From contig JAYKKM010000142.1 in the NCBI GenBank assembly GCA_035772405.1, forward strand, positions 2,260,501 through 2,324,500: a stretch of 64,000 bases of DNA, read 5' to 3'. Below, piece by piece: positions 35,719 through 46,021 of this stretch. The stretch is from Chrysogorgia sp. JL179-B06. Taxonomy: Eukaryota > Cnidaria > Anthozoa > Scleralcyonacea > Chrysogorgiidae. The first letter of the stretch is position 1. Every line of letters starts with the position of its first letter. Under the pieces are notes generated by a model. It was not told the origin of the DNA. It ran no database searches and saw nothing but the letters and a program-made list of their open reading frames with translations. The translations under genes and the position numbers were made by a program.

Positions 35719-36013
35719 GAGATGGGTTTTCTCGGCCGCGCAAGAAACACCACAAGTACCTAACTAGGCAGTAGCGGATTACTGGCCACACTGGAATGCC
35801 AGGCCTGGGCGACTTACTGGACTGCCAGGCCTGGGCGTCTCACGGGACAGCCTAGCTAGCGGGGTGGTGTAATTGATTGCCCGGCTTGAAGCATTCCCTG
35901 GGGACTGCGACCCTCCAAAATAATAGGTACAATGCTATTACTTCTCAGTACTGTATATATAAGTGCGGGTTGCATAGCCAGGTATGGTGACTAACACCGG
36001 ACTGTTATTAATT
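35719..36013 (+). repeat. Split direct repeat B2 (right end of YR element)
   Basis: It matches B1 and ends CTGTTATTAATT, after which sequence becomes unrelated (AGTATTTATACAACC). It defines the right end of the element. Confidence 0.88.
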
Positions 36014-38330
36014 AGTATTTATACAACCTGATGCAGACACAAGAGTATGTTTGGTAGAATGTTAAAGTTTGCGAGAACATGAGCTGCATGAACTAAGCTG
36101 AGTGTTTATCTAAGTATGGCATACTTTCAAATTCTCACAAATTCACTAGAGTGTTTGCAGCAGGTTATATACTAGAGTGCCCAGGCCATTTTCTGAAAAT
36201 ACAAATGCAATACCATATACCCATGTTTATGTATCAGTCAAATCCAAGCATACCCATCCCCCGGGCATTTGACATTTTTCCCCCCGGGCATTCAAAAATT
36301 CTGCTAATTCCCCACAGTGGGGATGAAATGCAAGGTGCAAATGACCTACGGTGGGCCAAAAATATGTGCCAATTACCCAGCCCGGGGAAAACATGAAAGC
36401 AACAACAGCAATGTTCAGTCTTTTCAAATATCAAATTATTATATAAATACTATTTTATACAAGGCAGGTGTTAATAACCCTTTACCTAGGTATGTCACTC
36501 TGCTAAATTTGTCTACTGTAGGCTGCCTTTTGGTGCTGCCCAAAGGGAACGAGGCTCAGATTACTGTACAGTATTATCTATAATGCCCGACCCCCGAGCA
36601 AAGGTTTGGGTTCAAATTCCCCAGGCTGCAGTGTCCTAGGGGGATGTGTACAGTTGGATTTGACTGATACATTTACATAACCTCATGCATGCTTGCATCC
36701 GAAACCAACTGCAGAGCTGGATATATATGGCAAATTATTTTATAAAAACTTAATACAAACACTCAGAACATTCACTTACTTCTGAAACCAATGCAGAGCT
36801 AGGTAAATAACCATCAACAGTCAATGGCAGCTGGACTGGAGCAGTGCTATTTGTGGCATGTGAGAAAACTAAGGTCAATCAGGTAAATTGAGGCACACAG
36901 ATCTGAAAAATCAATTATAAAATACTCATTACTTCAATTATTATTTCACTAGAAAACTATTATTTCAAACCTGTTGTGAAAAATCTTGAAAGCTCGCAAC
37001 ATATCAATAATTAAGCAACTTATGGAAATTATAACCATCTAAAGCACAAGTAACATACTCTCTCATATAAACATACAACTTACAAGGGAGAATCTTAACA
37101 GGTTCTTACGACGTTAAGTAGAGGGAAATGAGCGATGACCATACAAAAGCAAAGCAAATTCAAAGGTTTTATCATGACATATTACCTCGTCTTCCTTGAC
37201 ATCGATAAAGATTCAAACAGCTCACAACAAAATATCTTAACGATAAATGAAAACGCGTGTTAATACAATAAATCTATACAAATACAAAGCCAGGCAGATT
37301 ACAGAATGCTATATCTATTGAATCCTAGCTTCTTTCGCAGACGAACGTCTTAATCTTCAAACGACTGCGAAGGAAGGTTGCCAGGAAGCAAAACGTGAAC
37401 CAGCAGTTGAATACAATATCAATTATTGTTCTATTTATTGTTCGTAATTACCGTTGATATAGAATCCATCTTTTAGTTTCTTGGTAAATAAACTCGCCAA
37501 AGCGTCGAATAATTATTTAAAAAACCAAACAGCTCCTCTGTAGTCTGTCAAAGTCAAACTCTCGCGCCTTGTGATGATGAAGCTCAAAAATGCGTACACG
37601 TGACCCAGAGGGTTGACACTTCGCACGTGATTATCTTGACCAATCAAATAGCGTCAGTGAAAAATTTGCATCGAGCTGTGTATTTTTGGATATATCACTA
37701 TTTTTATTACTATTTTTTTCTTCAAAACTATTTTGAGGGATTGCATTGTTGCTCTTCTTATCATATACACTGGATTTTTAATAGTAAGTACCTTTTTTCT
37801 ATATTATTTTGATTGTTGTGCATCATGGGTACGTCCAAAGGTCATTCGGGCATAAAATCGCTCTCTCATCAGTGTTTACACTTGAGTTCCTCGCTCTGTT
37901 TATTTTTATTTTTATTTTTATTTTGGCAATGTCGCGAAATGGCAATTATTGCATCATTGTTGACCAAATTAGTAGATTGGGATTACTACACATGCGCAGT
38001 TAAGTGCCCCCCCCCCCCCTCCCCGCCGCAGTCGTTTTTAGGGCTAATTATTGCATCATCCCGATCAACCTCGTACCCAGGCTTTTCACAAACACTGCAT
38101 ATATTCATGCGCCATTGTAATTTATTTACTCATCTGATCACCTTTTTTGAGTGCTCTTCACTGAAAATCTTTGATGTGGCTGGCAAGTATATATTGATCT
38201 TATATACGCTCACAATCCCGCTCGCTTTCGAAATGGGTTGGTCTACGATTTCGAGAAATATGAGACTCAACATATGAATTATGCTGTATGGAAATATGTC
38301 AACTGTTCTGAGGTAACAGTAATATTTTTA
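36014..38330. other. Intergenic DNA with no recognised gene
   Basis: The sequence is moderately A+T-rich and shows no convincing coding frame. Only local features stand out: CCCGGGCATT words at 36,260-36,292 and a C11 tract near 38,007. I see nothing else that can be supported. Confidence 0.45.
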
Positions 38331-38415
38331 TATAGCAAAGTGAAAAGGTGGTAAACTGCCAAGAATTTAGTGACGAGATACTGACGTTTCGAGCGGAGCC
38401 CTTCATGCTTTGTTG
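38331..38415 (+). mobile_element. Penelope-like element terminal fragment
   Basis: The segment ATATAGCAAAGTGAAAAG followed by TGGTAAACTGCCAAGAATTT and GTGACGAGATACTGACGTTT recurs at 40,374-40,433, directly upstream of a GIY-YIG ORF. This copy continues with CGAGCGGAGCCCTTC and has no ORF, so it is a solo relic of the element's terminal repeat. Confidence 0.6.
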
Positions 38416-39577
38416 CCTGTATTGTTTATTGTTATGTTATACAAAATAAAATCGATGCAGCACGATGCTACAGTTTATTGTTTCATATATTATATTCGAA
38501 TTTTACCCTGTTTCACTTTCACTTGATGTTTTACCTGTAAGCTTAAATGGGGCTCCAAAATGTTGTTATCAGTAAGTTGGTACCGATTGTTCATCATATT
38601 ATATATAAATCTCTGACACCCATACCAGCTATCAAGATCAAGGAGTAAAGAGTTAATTGTTATTGTTTGCTGGTTATCAATTCATCTATGATGAGCGATG
38701 ACTATGCAATGTTGCCATTGAATAACCTTGTTTCACTTGATATTTTACCTGTAAGCTTAAAATGGAGCTCCAAAATGTTCTGGGTTATCAGTAAGTTTGT
38801 ATCGATTGTTCATATTACTAGAAATACGTTATACGCAACACCCCTCGCCCACTACTGTTTGAAACTTTTATAGCGTAGTTGCTAATTTACTACTGTAATA
38901 CAGTACTGTAATACAGTACTGTAGTTATGCGCTTTGTCCTAGTGACATCATCAGCGTTCAATAATTTTTGTTTTGGACACTTCCGTTCAATAATTCACAG
39001 TATTCGACGGAATTGGGGAACAGTGTTGAGATGAACTGGTACTTTGTGTTAGGTATGCAAAATGGTTGCAACATTTCATTGGTCTGCAGATTACACCAGT
39101 CACAAGTGATTGATGTGGCGACGCGGCCGGGCCCCTTGCAAGGTCCCAGGCTATTTTGCCCACCTTCTCACCGACCTTGTGATTCATGAAATAATCAACT
39201 ATAAAAAGACACCAAAGACTGTTAAAGAATGAAGGAAGAAAGTGCATTCTCTTTATCATTCAAATGTCTAGGGGTGCATATAGTGCAAATGTATGGACAT
39301 CAATTTGGTTTTAATACAGCATTAGGGATTCTATCCCGATTGTTGGTGAGGATAGATGCTCTTGAGGTCTCAATGCAGGGCAGAGAAACTGACCTTTCCT
39401 AAGTCTGGACATGAAACTGATCGGTTAATAGAAACCCTAGGATTGGTACCATATGTTAGTTAAGAAATGTCTTGAAGGCATTTTACCACCATTTCTAAAA
39501 AACTATTTTAATCTCAATGAATTTGTTCATTGCATACATGTAAGATCATTATCTAATATCTATTGCCTTACTTGAAT
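38416..39577. other. Intergenic DNA with no recognised gene
   Basis: The only structures seen are CTGTAATACAGTA words at 38,893-38,925 and two copies of a segment containing TTTTACCTGTAAGCTTAAAT (38,529 and 38,743), about 210 bp apart. No coding frame is supported. Confidence 0.4.
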
Positions 39578-40097
39578 CGAATCAACGTTTCGGCGCTCTG
39601 ACCTTTGAGCTAATGAGACACGGTCAGAACAGTCAGTGATTTCTCCATATACGTATTAATTCGCCGCTTTCACTTAAACACCAACAGGCAGACATCGCAT
39701 CTAACCATGTCGTGGTGCAAGGCCTCTCGAGCGCACTTCCCAAAGTAGCGAAGCGATACACGACTTCTTGTATACAGAGGGCTTTAAGAATAATAATTGG
39801 ATATGAGAGAGGATTTAAATATAGTCAAATACGTATATGGAAAAAGTGACATATTTAAATCCTCTCTCATATCCAATTATTATTCTTAAAGCCCTCTGTA
39901 TACAAGAAGTCGTGTATCGCTTTGCTACTTTGGGAAGTGCGCTCGAGAGGCCTTGCACCACGCCATGGTTAGATGCGATGTCTGCCTGTTGGTGTTTAAG
40001 TGAAAGCGGCGAATTAATACGTATATATGGAGAAATCACTGACTGTTCTGACCGTGTCTCATTAGCTCAAAGGTCAGAGCGCCGAAACGTTGATTCG
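39578..40097. repeat. Long inverted repeat, arms of about 245 bp
   Basis: The left arm 39,578-39,822 is the near-perfect reverse complement of 39,851-40,097, separated by a 28-bp loop. The arms begin or end with CGAATCAACGTTTCGGCGCT and GGATTTAAATAT. The loop is itself the reverse complement of 40,126-40,153. The structure is therefore two copies of one dispersed element lying head to head, only the right copy carrying the complete tRNA-like 3' part. It could extrude as a large hairpin. Confidence 0.9.
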
Positions 40098-40127
40098 GAG
40101 ACCAGGGTTCGATTCCCGGTTGGGGCA
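40056..40127 (+). tRNA. tRNA-like sequence in a SINE-type element
   Basis: Box A (TTAGCTCAAAGGTCAGAGC) and box B (GGTTCGATTCC) are both present. It folds as a cloverleaf with wobble pairs in the acceptor stem. The anticodon stem CCGAA/TTCGG closes a 7-nt loop whose centre reads GTT, but position 33 is C instead of T. This fits a tRNA-derived SINE head or a pseudo-tRNA better than a working tRNA. Its 5' half is mirrored at 39,578-39,620. Confidence 0.5.
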
Positions 40128-40149
40128 GTCACTTTTTCCATATACGTAT

Positions 40150-40156
<7 letters not shown>

Positions 40157-40233
<77 letters not shown>
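40157..40233. repeat. (AT)n microsatellite
   Basis: Nearly uninterrupted AT dinucleotides in three runs separated by TATTATA. Confidence 0.97.
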
Positions 40234-40316
40234 CTGGCATGGTTTTTGATGTCCCACATTTTGTGTGCATCAAGGGTGACTGTAAATAGCAGTCATCTCC
40301 ATCCTGCTCATCAGCA

Positions 40317-40360
40317 CTACACTGATGAGGCCCAAAAGGCCGAAACGGTACCGTCTGTAG
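40317..40360 (+). ncRNA. Hammerhead ribozyme in the Penelope-like terminal repeat
   Basis: All elements of the hammerhead core are present in order. Stem I 5' strand CTACA is at 40,317-40,321. CTGATGA is at 40,322-40,328. Stem II GGCC/GGCC closes a CAAAA loop. GAAA is at 40,342-40,345. A very short stem III, CGG-TA-CCG, follows, then TC with predicted cleavage after C40355, and stem I 3' strand TGTAG pairs perfectly with CTACA. Hammerheads with very short stem III are known from Penelope-like elements. The GIY-YIG ORF 70 bp downstream supports that setting. In such elements self-cleavage processes tandem transcripts. Activity is inferred from conservation of the core only. Confidence 0.88.
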
Positions 40361-40373
40361 TTATATATATATA

Positions 40374-40433
40374 TATAGCAAAGTGAAAAGATGGTAAACT
40401 GCCAAGAATTTAGTGACGAGATACTGACGTTTT
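40374..40433 (+). mobile_element. Penelope-like terminal segment next to the ORF
   Basis: It shares the GCAAAGTGAAAAG, TGGTAAACTGCCAAGAATTT and GTGACGAGATACTGACGTTT blocks with 38,331-38,415. It then joins coding sequence directly, without any reverse transcriptase, so the element is 5'-truncated. Confidence 0.6.
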
Positions 40434-41034
40434 GACATTTCATCCTTTCAATTTTAAAGTTAAAAATATTATTAATCGGAATTTTCACATTTTACAAAAT
40501 GATCCTGAGACGTCAGCCATTTTCACCGACAACCCTTTGGTATCTTTTCGCCGTAATAAAAACATTCGTGACTCCTTAGTACATAGTGCCCTTAAACAAA
40601 ATACCTTGGCACCAGCGGGAACATTTTCTTGCGGCCGTTCCCGCTGTAACACATGCCCTTTTCTCAATCCCACTACAGTTATTACTGCCCCCAAATTCGA
40701 CCACACAATCCGTCATGCTTTTTCATGCACGTCCACCAACATAATTTATTGCATTTCTTGCGATAAATGCCCTAAAATCTACATCGGTGAAACTGGGCGA
40801 CGTCTTTCAGACAGGTTTGCTGAACATCTTCGTTCCGTGAGGATCAATGATGGTGACAAACCTGTAGCCCGCCATTTCAATAGCTCCAACCATTTGGTTT
40901 CAGATATTAAAGTCTGTGCCATCCTTCCCATTTCCGGTGGCAACGATAACCGCAAGCGGCAAGAGAAGCGTCTCATTTTTAAACTTGGCACCACACATCC
41001 TCTTGGTCTTAACGAACGTTTTTCTTTTATTTAA
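40434..41034 (+). pseudogene. Penelope-like element ORF, C-terminal GIY-YIG part
   Basis: The frame ends in TAA at 41,034 and has no ATG at its left end, where it abuts the terminal repeat. It contains CGRSRCNTCPFL (a Cys-rich linker), then the endonuclease core: NIIYCISCDKCPKIYIGETG with RRLSDRFAEHLRS, then a His/Asn-rich PVARHFNSSNH, and a tail with ERFSFI. In Penelope-like elements GIY-YIG nicks the target and the upstream RT primes from the nick. Here the RT and linker are missing and about 200 residues remain intact. It is therefore a 5'-truncated copy, yet the endonuclease frame is undamaged. Confidence 0.88.
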
Positions 41035-41652
41035 TTTCGTAAAAGCTTTTTGTCATTTTATTTTGCTTGGAACTTTTTATTATTAGCTTATGAACTTTTT
41101 ATTATTAGCTTATGCTCATTCCTTTTCAAGTCTTTGTTTCTATTATACAAATTTAAAAAAACACAGTGAAAATCATGATTTTATAGTCAGTATTTCCTTA
41201 ATGTATACGAAACTAACTCTAACAATAATATTAACGCAAAAACTAGATCACAGTGAGCGCGCGAAACAACACAGAAGTGATAGATTTGTACCAGAGATGA
41301 AAGTTGATTACCTTTGACGTTGTTTAGCGAAACGTTTGCGTAAAAACAACTTTTACGAATCTAAGAAAACAAAAGACGAACTTTTTTCTTCTTTTTTCCT
41401 TTTTTTCTTCCAGCTCGTTCGCCGACGGATTGTTAATTTATCCCCGACAGGGGAGGCTAAGGTTCCCCAACGGGGGGGGACCCCTGGATTACGTGACGAA
41501 AAATAGTGGTTACTACAATTGCCTGTAAAAGCTGGTGAGGTTTAGGTTCGATCATGGGTCGGACCTTAACTCAGGGTATTACAGAAAATAATCGAGAAAG
41601 TACTGCCTTCTTGGATAACGATCGTTCGGAGCCTAAAGCCTGGTTTGCATTA
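41035..41652. other. Non-coding sequence downstream of the Penelope-like ORF
   Basis: It begins with the probable element 3' UTR, including a duplicated GAACTTTTTATTATTAGCTT (41,069 and 41,091). A GGGGGGGGA tract lies at 41,472. No gene is seen. Confidence 0.4.
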
Positions 41653-41734
41653 AGTCGTAAGAATTGCGGTGTAATAGTCGCAAAAATCATTTATCCCAAT
41701 TTGGGCTTTATCTAGAGGTGCATTCGAAATAAGC

Positions 41735-42086
41735 AAGAATAGCGGTCTTACTTTGTCAATGTCTTATCTTGTTCCAGAGATATTTCAGTTTTTAAAAGCT
41801 GTAAAAGAGACGATACCTGAAGACGTCATCTACTCCACTCAAATTCTAAAAATGAGGAATATCTTTGGAGATAGCGACTAGATTGTGCTGAAACGTTCCA
41901 GATGTATGCTACTAAAAATGGTACACTACACTGTGTATAGTTAATGCTTTATACATTTTTCATTTTAGAGATTTCCTTTCGTTTAAATTTTGGAGTAGAT
42001 GACGTCATAAGTTCATTTGCATCTTTCAAAAACGTCAATATCTCTGGAACAACATAAGATATTGACTAAGTAAGAACGCTATTCTT
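41735..42086. mobile_element. MITE-like foldback element, about 350 bp
   Basis: Terminal inverted repeats of about 50 bp lie at 41,735-41,784 and 42,037-42,086 (AAGAATAGCG at the outer ends, TGTTCCAGAGATAT inside) and match imperfectly. A second inverted pair is inside: GACGTCATCTACTCC (41,822-41,836) against GGAGTAGATGACGTC (41,992-42,006). No ORF is present. The transposase family and target duplication were not identified. Confidence 0.65.
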
Positions 42087-42156
42087 CCTCATTTTTTTAG
42101 TACTAATAGATAATAAAAAATTGGATAGACGATTTTCGGTCTTACTACCCCTTTAA

Positions 42157-43426
42157 GGTGATTCCTCAGTTTTGCATTGCGCACATTTACTGCGCACATC
42201 CAATAATCAGTGTTTTTATGGCCATTATACAACACTTTCAAAAAATTCCGACCAATTATAGGACAATTTTGTGCCAAATCTAAGAATGGCCGCTTATGTA
42301 CTGGTAGGGAAAAGTTATTACGAGACTAAATCAATTTAACCGAGAACGGTTACACAACTCTAGCTAGGGCTCCCTGTGCAAGTAGGTTTGTAAACTACTT
42401 GATAATAATAATAATAATAAAGACGTATTAGGAGCATTATACAATAGTCCCAATGCTCTTACAACAATATACTCTTAATGTTACTTATAAAACTAATTAC
42501 AGTTTCATTATAAGATAAAGCCTACTACATATATTCCATGAACAAAAACATGTGTCTACAGCGAGTACAGTTCGATGAGTTTTATTCCAAGTTAATTACT
42601 GCACGCACGCACGCACGCGCACAGATCAAATTGAAGCACGCGCATGTGTCGTCTGCATACGTAGCGTGCTTCGTTTGCTTGCGTGTGAAGACCAACCGTT
42701 GTTGCGCGAGCTTGAAAAACAAACGTCAAAAATCTCGGTAAAGACAATCCGGTATTTCACTAAATATTATTTAGATGGCGAAAAGGATACTTGGAGCTTC
42801 TCAGATTCCAATAGAAGAACACTTTACCGACCACTTTGAGAAGTATCCCGTTCAAAATCATACAGGAAAAAATGAAATACGAAATAATTCGCGGAGCACT
42901 TCAGTACACGTCCAAACAGTTTAAGGCCATAGTTCTTAAAGAAGGTCGGTGACCATAATTTGTTCCTTAATAATTATTTTCTTCTACCACTTTTACGTGT
43001 TATAATAGAAACTTAGAGAAAAATAATTTCTACAACTTACAATATTTTACATTTTTGATGAATGTTTCTTCAAATAACATGTCAAAGAATATGGGAAACG
43101 ACCTTTCTTTATCATAATAAACCCTGTTAGCTTTTTCTGTAAAATACCATGTTTTCTTGTATAAAATTGCTAGTTGCGAAAAATAAAAAATTTATATTTG
43201 TCAAAAGATTCAAGAAAAAGTTGTGCAATGCGGTTTTTACTCAACTCTTCAATTGATCACAATGACGTCACCATACTGAGTAAGAGGTGATCGGTGATAT
43301 GTCATATCTTCTAAACAAGGTCGGTGACTCCACTTTTTTTTGGTTTTAATATAAGTATGTCAATAACTTTAAGACTGGGAAGTTTCAGCAAATTTTTAAT
43401 TCGGAAAGAATTACTGAGGAATGACC
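42157..43426. mobile_element. TTAA-flanked non-autonomous element, 1.27 kb
   Basis: The ends are inverted (GGTGATTCCTCAGT and ACTGAGGAATGACC) and both are flanked by TTAA (42,153-42,156 and 43,427-43,430), the target of piggyBac-type transposases. No transposase frame is present. The interior includes a CA/CG-rich tract (GCACGCACGCACGCACGCGC at 42,601). Confidence 0.6.
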
Positions 43427-43430
43427 TTAA

Positions 43431-43616
43431 GTCGTAAGGATCGCGGTGCAACAGTCGTCGCGATATACTTGTAACTTAATGGCAACGCGTGATCGTGGCG
43501 ACGGCTGCGAATCGCAGTTATAGAATTGTGGCGATTCTTACGATTGCGCTCGTTGTGATTTCTGCAATTGCGACTGCGCGATTTTCAATGGAAACATTGG
43601 TTGCGATCCTTACGAC
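43431..43616. mobile_element. Small inverted-repeat element
   Basis: Ends GTCGTAAGGATCGC and GCGATCCTTACGAC are perfect 14-bp inverted repeats. The interior is rich in CG and in GCGA/TCGC words. A related left end (GTCGTAAGAATTGCGGTG) occurs at 41,655. Confidence 0.6.
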
Positions 43617-44252
43617 AATCACAGACACCACAAGGCAGTATGATGCGTGTTTTGTCCCAGCATGCATTTCGTCCTATCTGCAAACCAAATGGCGGTTCAT
43701 GTTACAAATGAAATATTCATGGCGGAAATAAGGAAGTATCCTGTTATTTATAATTAACATTTTCGTTCACCTTACTTACCCGCTTGGCTGGTGTAAGCTG
43801 GCCGAGAGGCCTTGGACTGGAGCTTGAATTCAGGTTAAGATTCAACCAGGTGGTATCTTGAGCTGACCACCCTCTCGGGATAGATTACACCCTTCACTCC
43901 AGTAAATTGATGGAAATTTAATTTAGCGTTCTTTGTAGATTTGATTAAAGGGTGGGATGGTGGGTTTGAAATTTCGTGGAGCTCTTGAGATTGCGTGACA
44001 CCGCTATTCAAGCAAGTTTTTATTGCGCGACAGTTCGTGCCAGTCTCCAGGCCTGCTCCTCTCACCACGTGTTTGCCTCGATCGTGTGCGGCGCGCAGTT
44101 ACCTAGCTGGTAACCTTGGTTATTGTATAACCTCACTAAGTTCATCAAAGATTTCAAAGATAAGAACAAAAAACAATGCGTGGGAAAATGTCTCTGAAGC
44201 AATCGGATTACCGATCCAACGTATGTTCTCATATCGTTTCTGGTATTCCCAC
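43617..44252. other. Intergenic DNA with no recognised gene
   Basis: No coding frame, RNA gene or repeat border could be supported here. Confidence 0.4.
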
Positions 44253-44737
44253 AACCTCGTTCCCAGGGCATTTTGCCTCCACGGCGGAGGGTCGGCGAAA
44301 ATGGCGCTGGGATAGGCTGGTCCATTCTATAATCCTATTGGCTTGTCATAAATCTCAATTAATTCAGCCGAGTATAAATTATTCATCTAAATCTGAATGC
44401 TGTCTTCAAATGCTACAGCAAATTAGAAGTGATAGCTTTCGCTAAGGATATATGCTTCTTCGTACCTTTTTGTAAGAGATAACCATGGATGTATGGCGGA
44501 TTATTAAGCTTGTTAGCTACTTTTATGCCTACGAATGCTGACATGAACAACTCTGAAGAGCATTAAACATTTCTCAATTATTCAGGTCAACAAAGTCGAT
44601 AAAGGAAATTGAACAAAGACCACAAAAATTATAATATCTAAACACCCAGAAATTCTGGGTGTCATGTGACCAGCCGATCCCAGAGCCATTTTCGTCGACC
44701 TTCCACCGTGGAGGCAAAATGCCCTGGGAACGAGGTT
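44253..44737. mobile_element. MITE with AACCTCGTTCCCAGGGC termini
   Basis: The two ends are inverted over about 70 bp: AACCTCGTTCCCAGGGCATT at 44,253 against AATGCCCTGGGAACGAGGTT ending at 44,737. The inverted match continues through TTTGCCTCCACGG and GAAAATGGC to GGCTGGTC. Flanking ATTCCC on both sides may be the target duplication. No ORF is present. Confidence 0.75.
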
Positions 44738-45165
44738 GGCATTCCCCATTACGTACGGAACGTAAAAAAGAAGAAGCTTTCTGGATTTTCATAGATCGAC
44801 AATCTAGAGGCATTGTCTATGATGCAGAGATATTACCAGTGCATTTTCATTTTGACAGTTACCAGTCTATATTTATGATTGGCATTTATTTCGACTTTAC
44901 TTCTGTACATTTATAAATAGCCATGCATCAATCCAATATACTTTTTTGTTTACTGGATTAACAAAATATAAACATAGACAAACATGTAAATCAATCTACA
45001 CACATGCACCTGAAATAATATTCCCTATCGCTAATTCTCAGTTCCTGAAGCAGTGTATGATAATTTCCGTATACAAGTTGCCTTTTTCTCTCTGTAAAGA
45101 TGTCCCTCACCCAAAATCTGCATTGCTTTTGTTTCCAGCGCTATGACCGATACCTCAACCATATT
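44738..45165. other. Intergenic DNA with no recognised gene
   Basis: Nothing supported beyond the borders of the flanking MITEs. Confidence 0.4.
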
Positions 45166-45538
45166 AAGGGAGCGGTCATTAAGTATGTGCAATGGGGGGA
45201 GACTATTTTTTGGGGGGGGCATGAGGCCAAAGCTTTCTTCCTAGCAGGGGGGTTAAGACCAATTTTATAAAAAAGCGAAGGGGCTTGAAACTAAAATATA
45301 TATATAGAGAGAGAGAGTTTATTAACCCATTAGGGGGGTACATCTTAGTACTCCACTCTCCCTAATAAAATTATCTGGCATTATCCAGAATAAGATGTTA
45401 TTAAGGGGTATGAGGGGTATGAAATTTTTTAAAATTATTTGAGAGGGTATATCAAGTAATTTCTTGAATGGATGGACGGGTACGAAAATTTTGTGAATAG
45501 CCTCTGCCCCCATTACACATACTTAATGACCGCTCCCT
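45166..45538. mobile_element. MITE with AGGGAGCGGTCATTAAGTAT termini
   Basis: Inverted termini of about 33 bp: AGGGAGCGGTCATTAAGTAT at 45,166 against ATACTTAATGACCGCTCCCT ending at 45,538. The match continues through GTG(C/T)AATGGGGG. The interior is G/A-rich with no coding frame. The family was not assigned. Confidence 0.75.
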
Positions 45539-46021
45539 AACCCCAGTAAAACTATAAATTGGCCTTGCAGTGTTATGTTTTGCAAATTTTGCAAAACTTT
45601 TACCGCACTTTACACACTGTAGTCTGGCCAGGTTGAGTTGGTGCATATTGCGTCATGCGTTAAGCGTGGGTCTATTGTTCGTTGGTGCTTGGGAACACGT
45701 TTTTTGTAATGTGTATAAACTATGCGTAGTGCCGAATGTGTTACCCAAAATTCCACACACCCCACCTTCTCACATGCATCTTGCTACAGCATTGAACTTT
45801 CGGTTGCTATTTTGTTTCTCCTTCTTGCTCCGTCGAAGCTTCTTCTTCGCCATCTTTTTTATCCTCCGTCGCTTCTTGACCGCCAACACCTTTCGTTTCT
45901 TGTCCATCTTCTCCTTCGCCCTTCACTTGTTCGCCTTTATCTCCCTCCTCCTTCTCCTCAGGTCTATCTTCTGTGTTGTCCTTGACATCTGTCAATTAGT
46001 GACTTAGTGTTATTAGTGTAA
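45539..46021. other. Non-coding flank with a former SLC17 C-terminal tail
   Basis: The minus strand 45,995-45,807 is open and encodes an acidic tail (KDNTEDRPEEKEEGDKGEQ, later DKKDGEEEASTEQEGETK). It begins with the same TDVKDNT that occurs at the end of the SLC17 gene but in a different frame, 74 bp away. It is probably the original C-terminus, cut off by a short tandem duplication, or an alternative last exon (CTAATTGACAG could serve as acceptor). The remainder shows nothing. Confidence 0.5.

Larger units (their letters stand above)
30444..36013 (+). mobile_element. Decayed tyrosine-recombinase (Ngaro/DIRS-order) retroelement
   Basis: Two pairs of direct repeats are arranged A1 (30,444-30,612), internal region, B1 (34,262-34,554), A2 (34,555-34,727), B2 (35,719-36,013). 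This is the split-direct-repeat layout known for Ngaro-type elements of the DIRS order. The internal region contains reverse-transcriptase and tyrosine-recombinase fragments in the expected order. In known elements A2 and B2 are close together. Here about 1 kb lies between them, including a G+T-rich minisatellite. Frameshifts, stops and an expanded minisatellite within the RT make it non-autonomous. A 124-codon open frame at 30,647-31,021 may be a gag remnant but I could not recognise it. Confidence 0.75.

Noticed and set aside
37600..38277. Overlapping ORFs of 64-154 codons
   Set aside because: Low-complexity composition across T-rich and poly-C tracts, with no domain, conserved motif or splice context.
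40432..41034. Intact Penelope-like element
   Set aside because: No reverse transcriptase precedes the GIY-YIG part. The ORF joins the terminal repeat directly and has no ATG start.
45570..46007. Plus-strand ORF with Leu/Phe-rich product over the SLC17 tail
   Set aside because: It is the complement of the acidic tail coding region and of a spacer. Real exons are on the minus strand.
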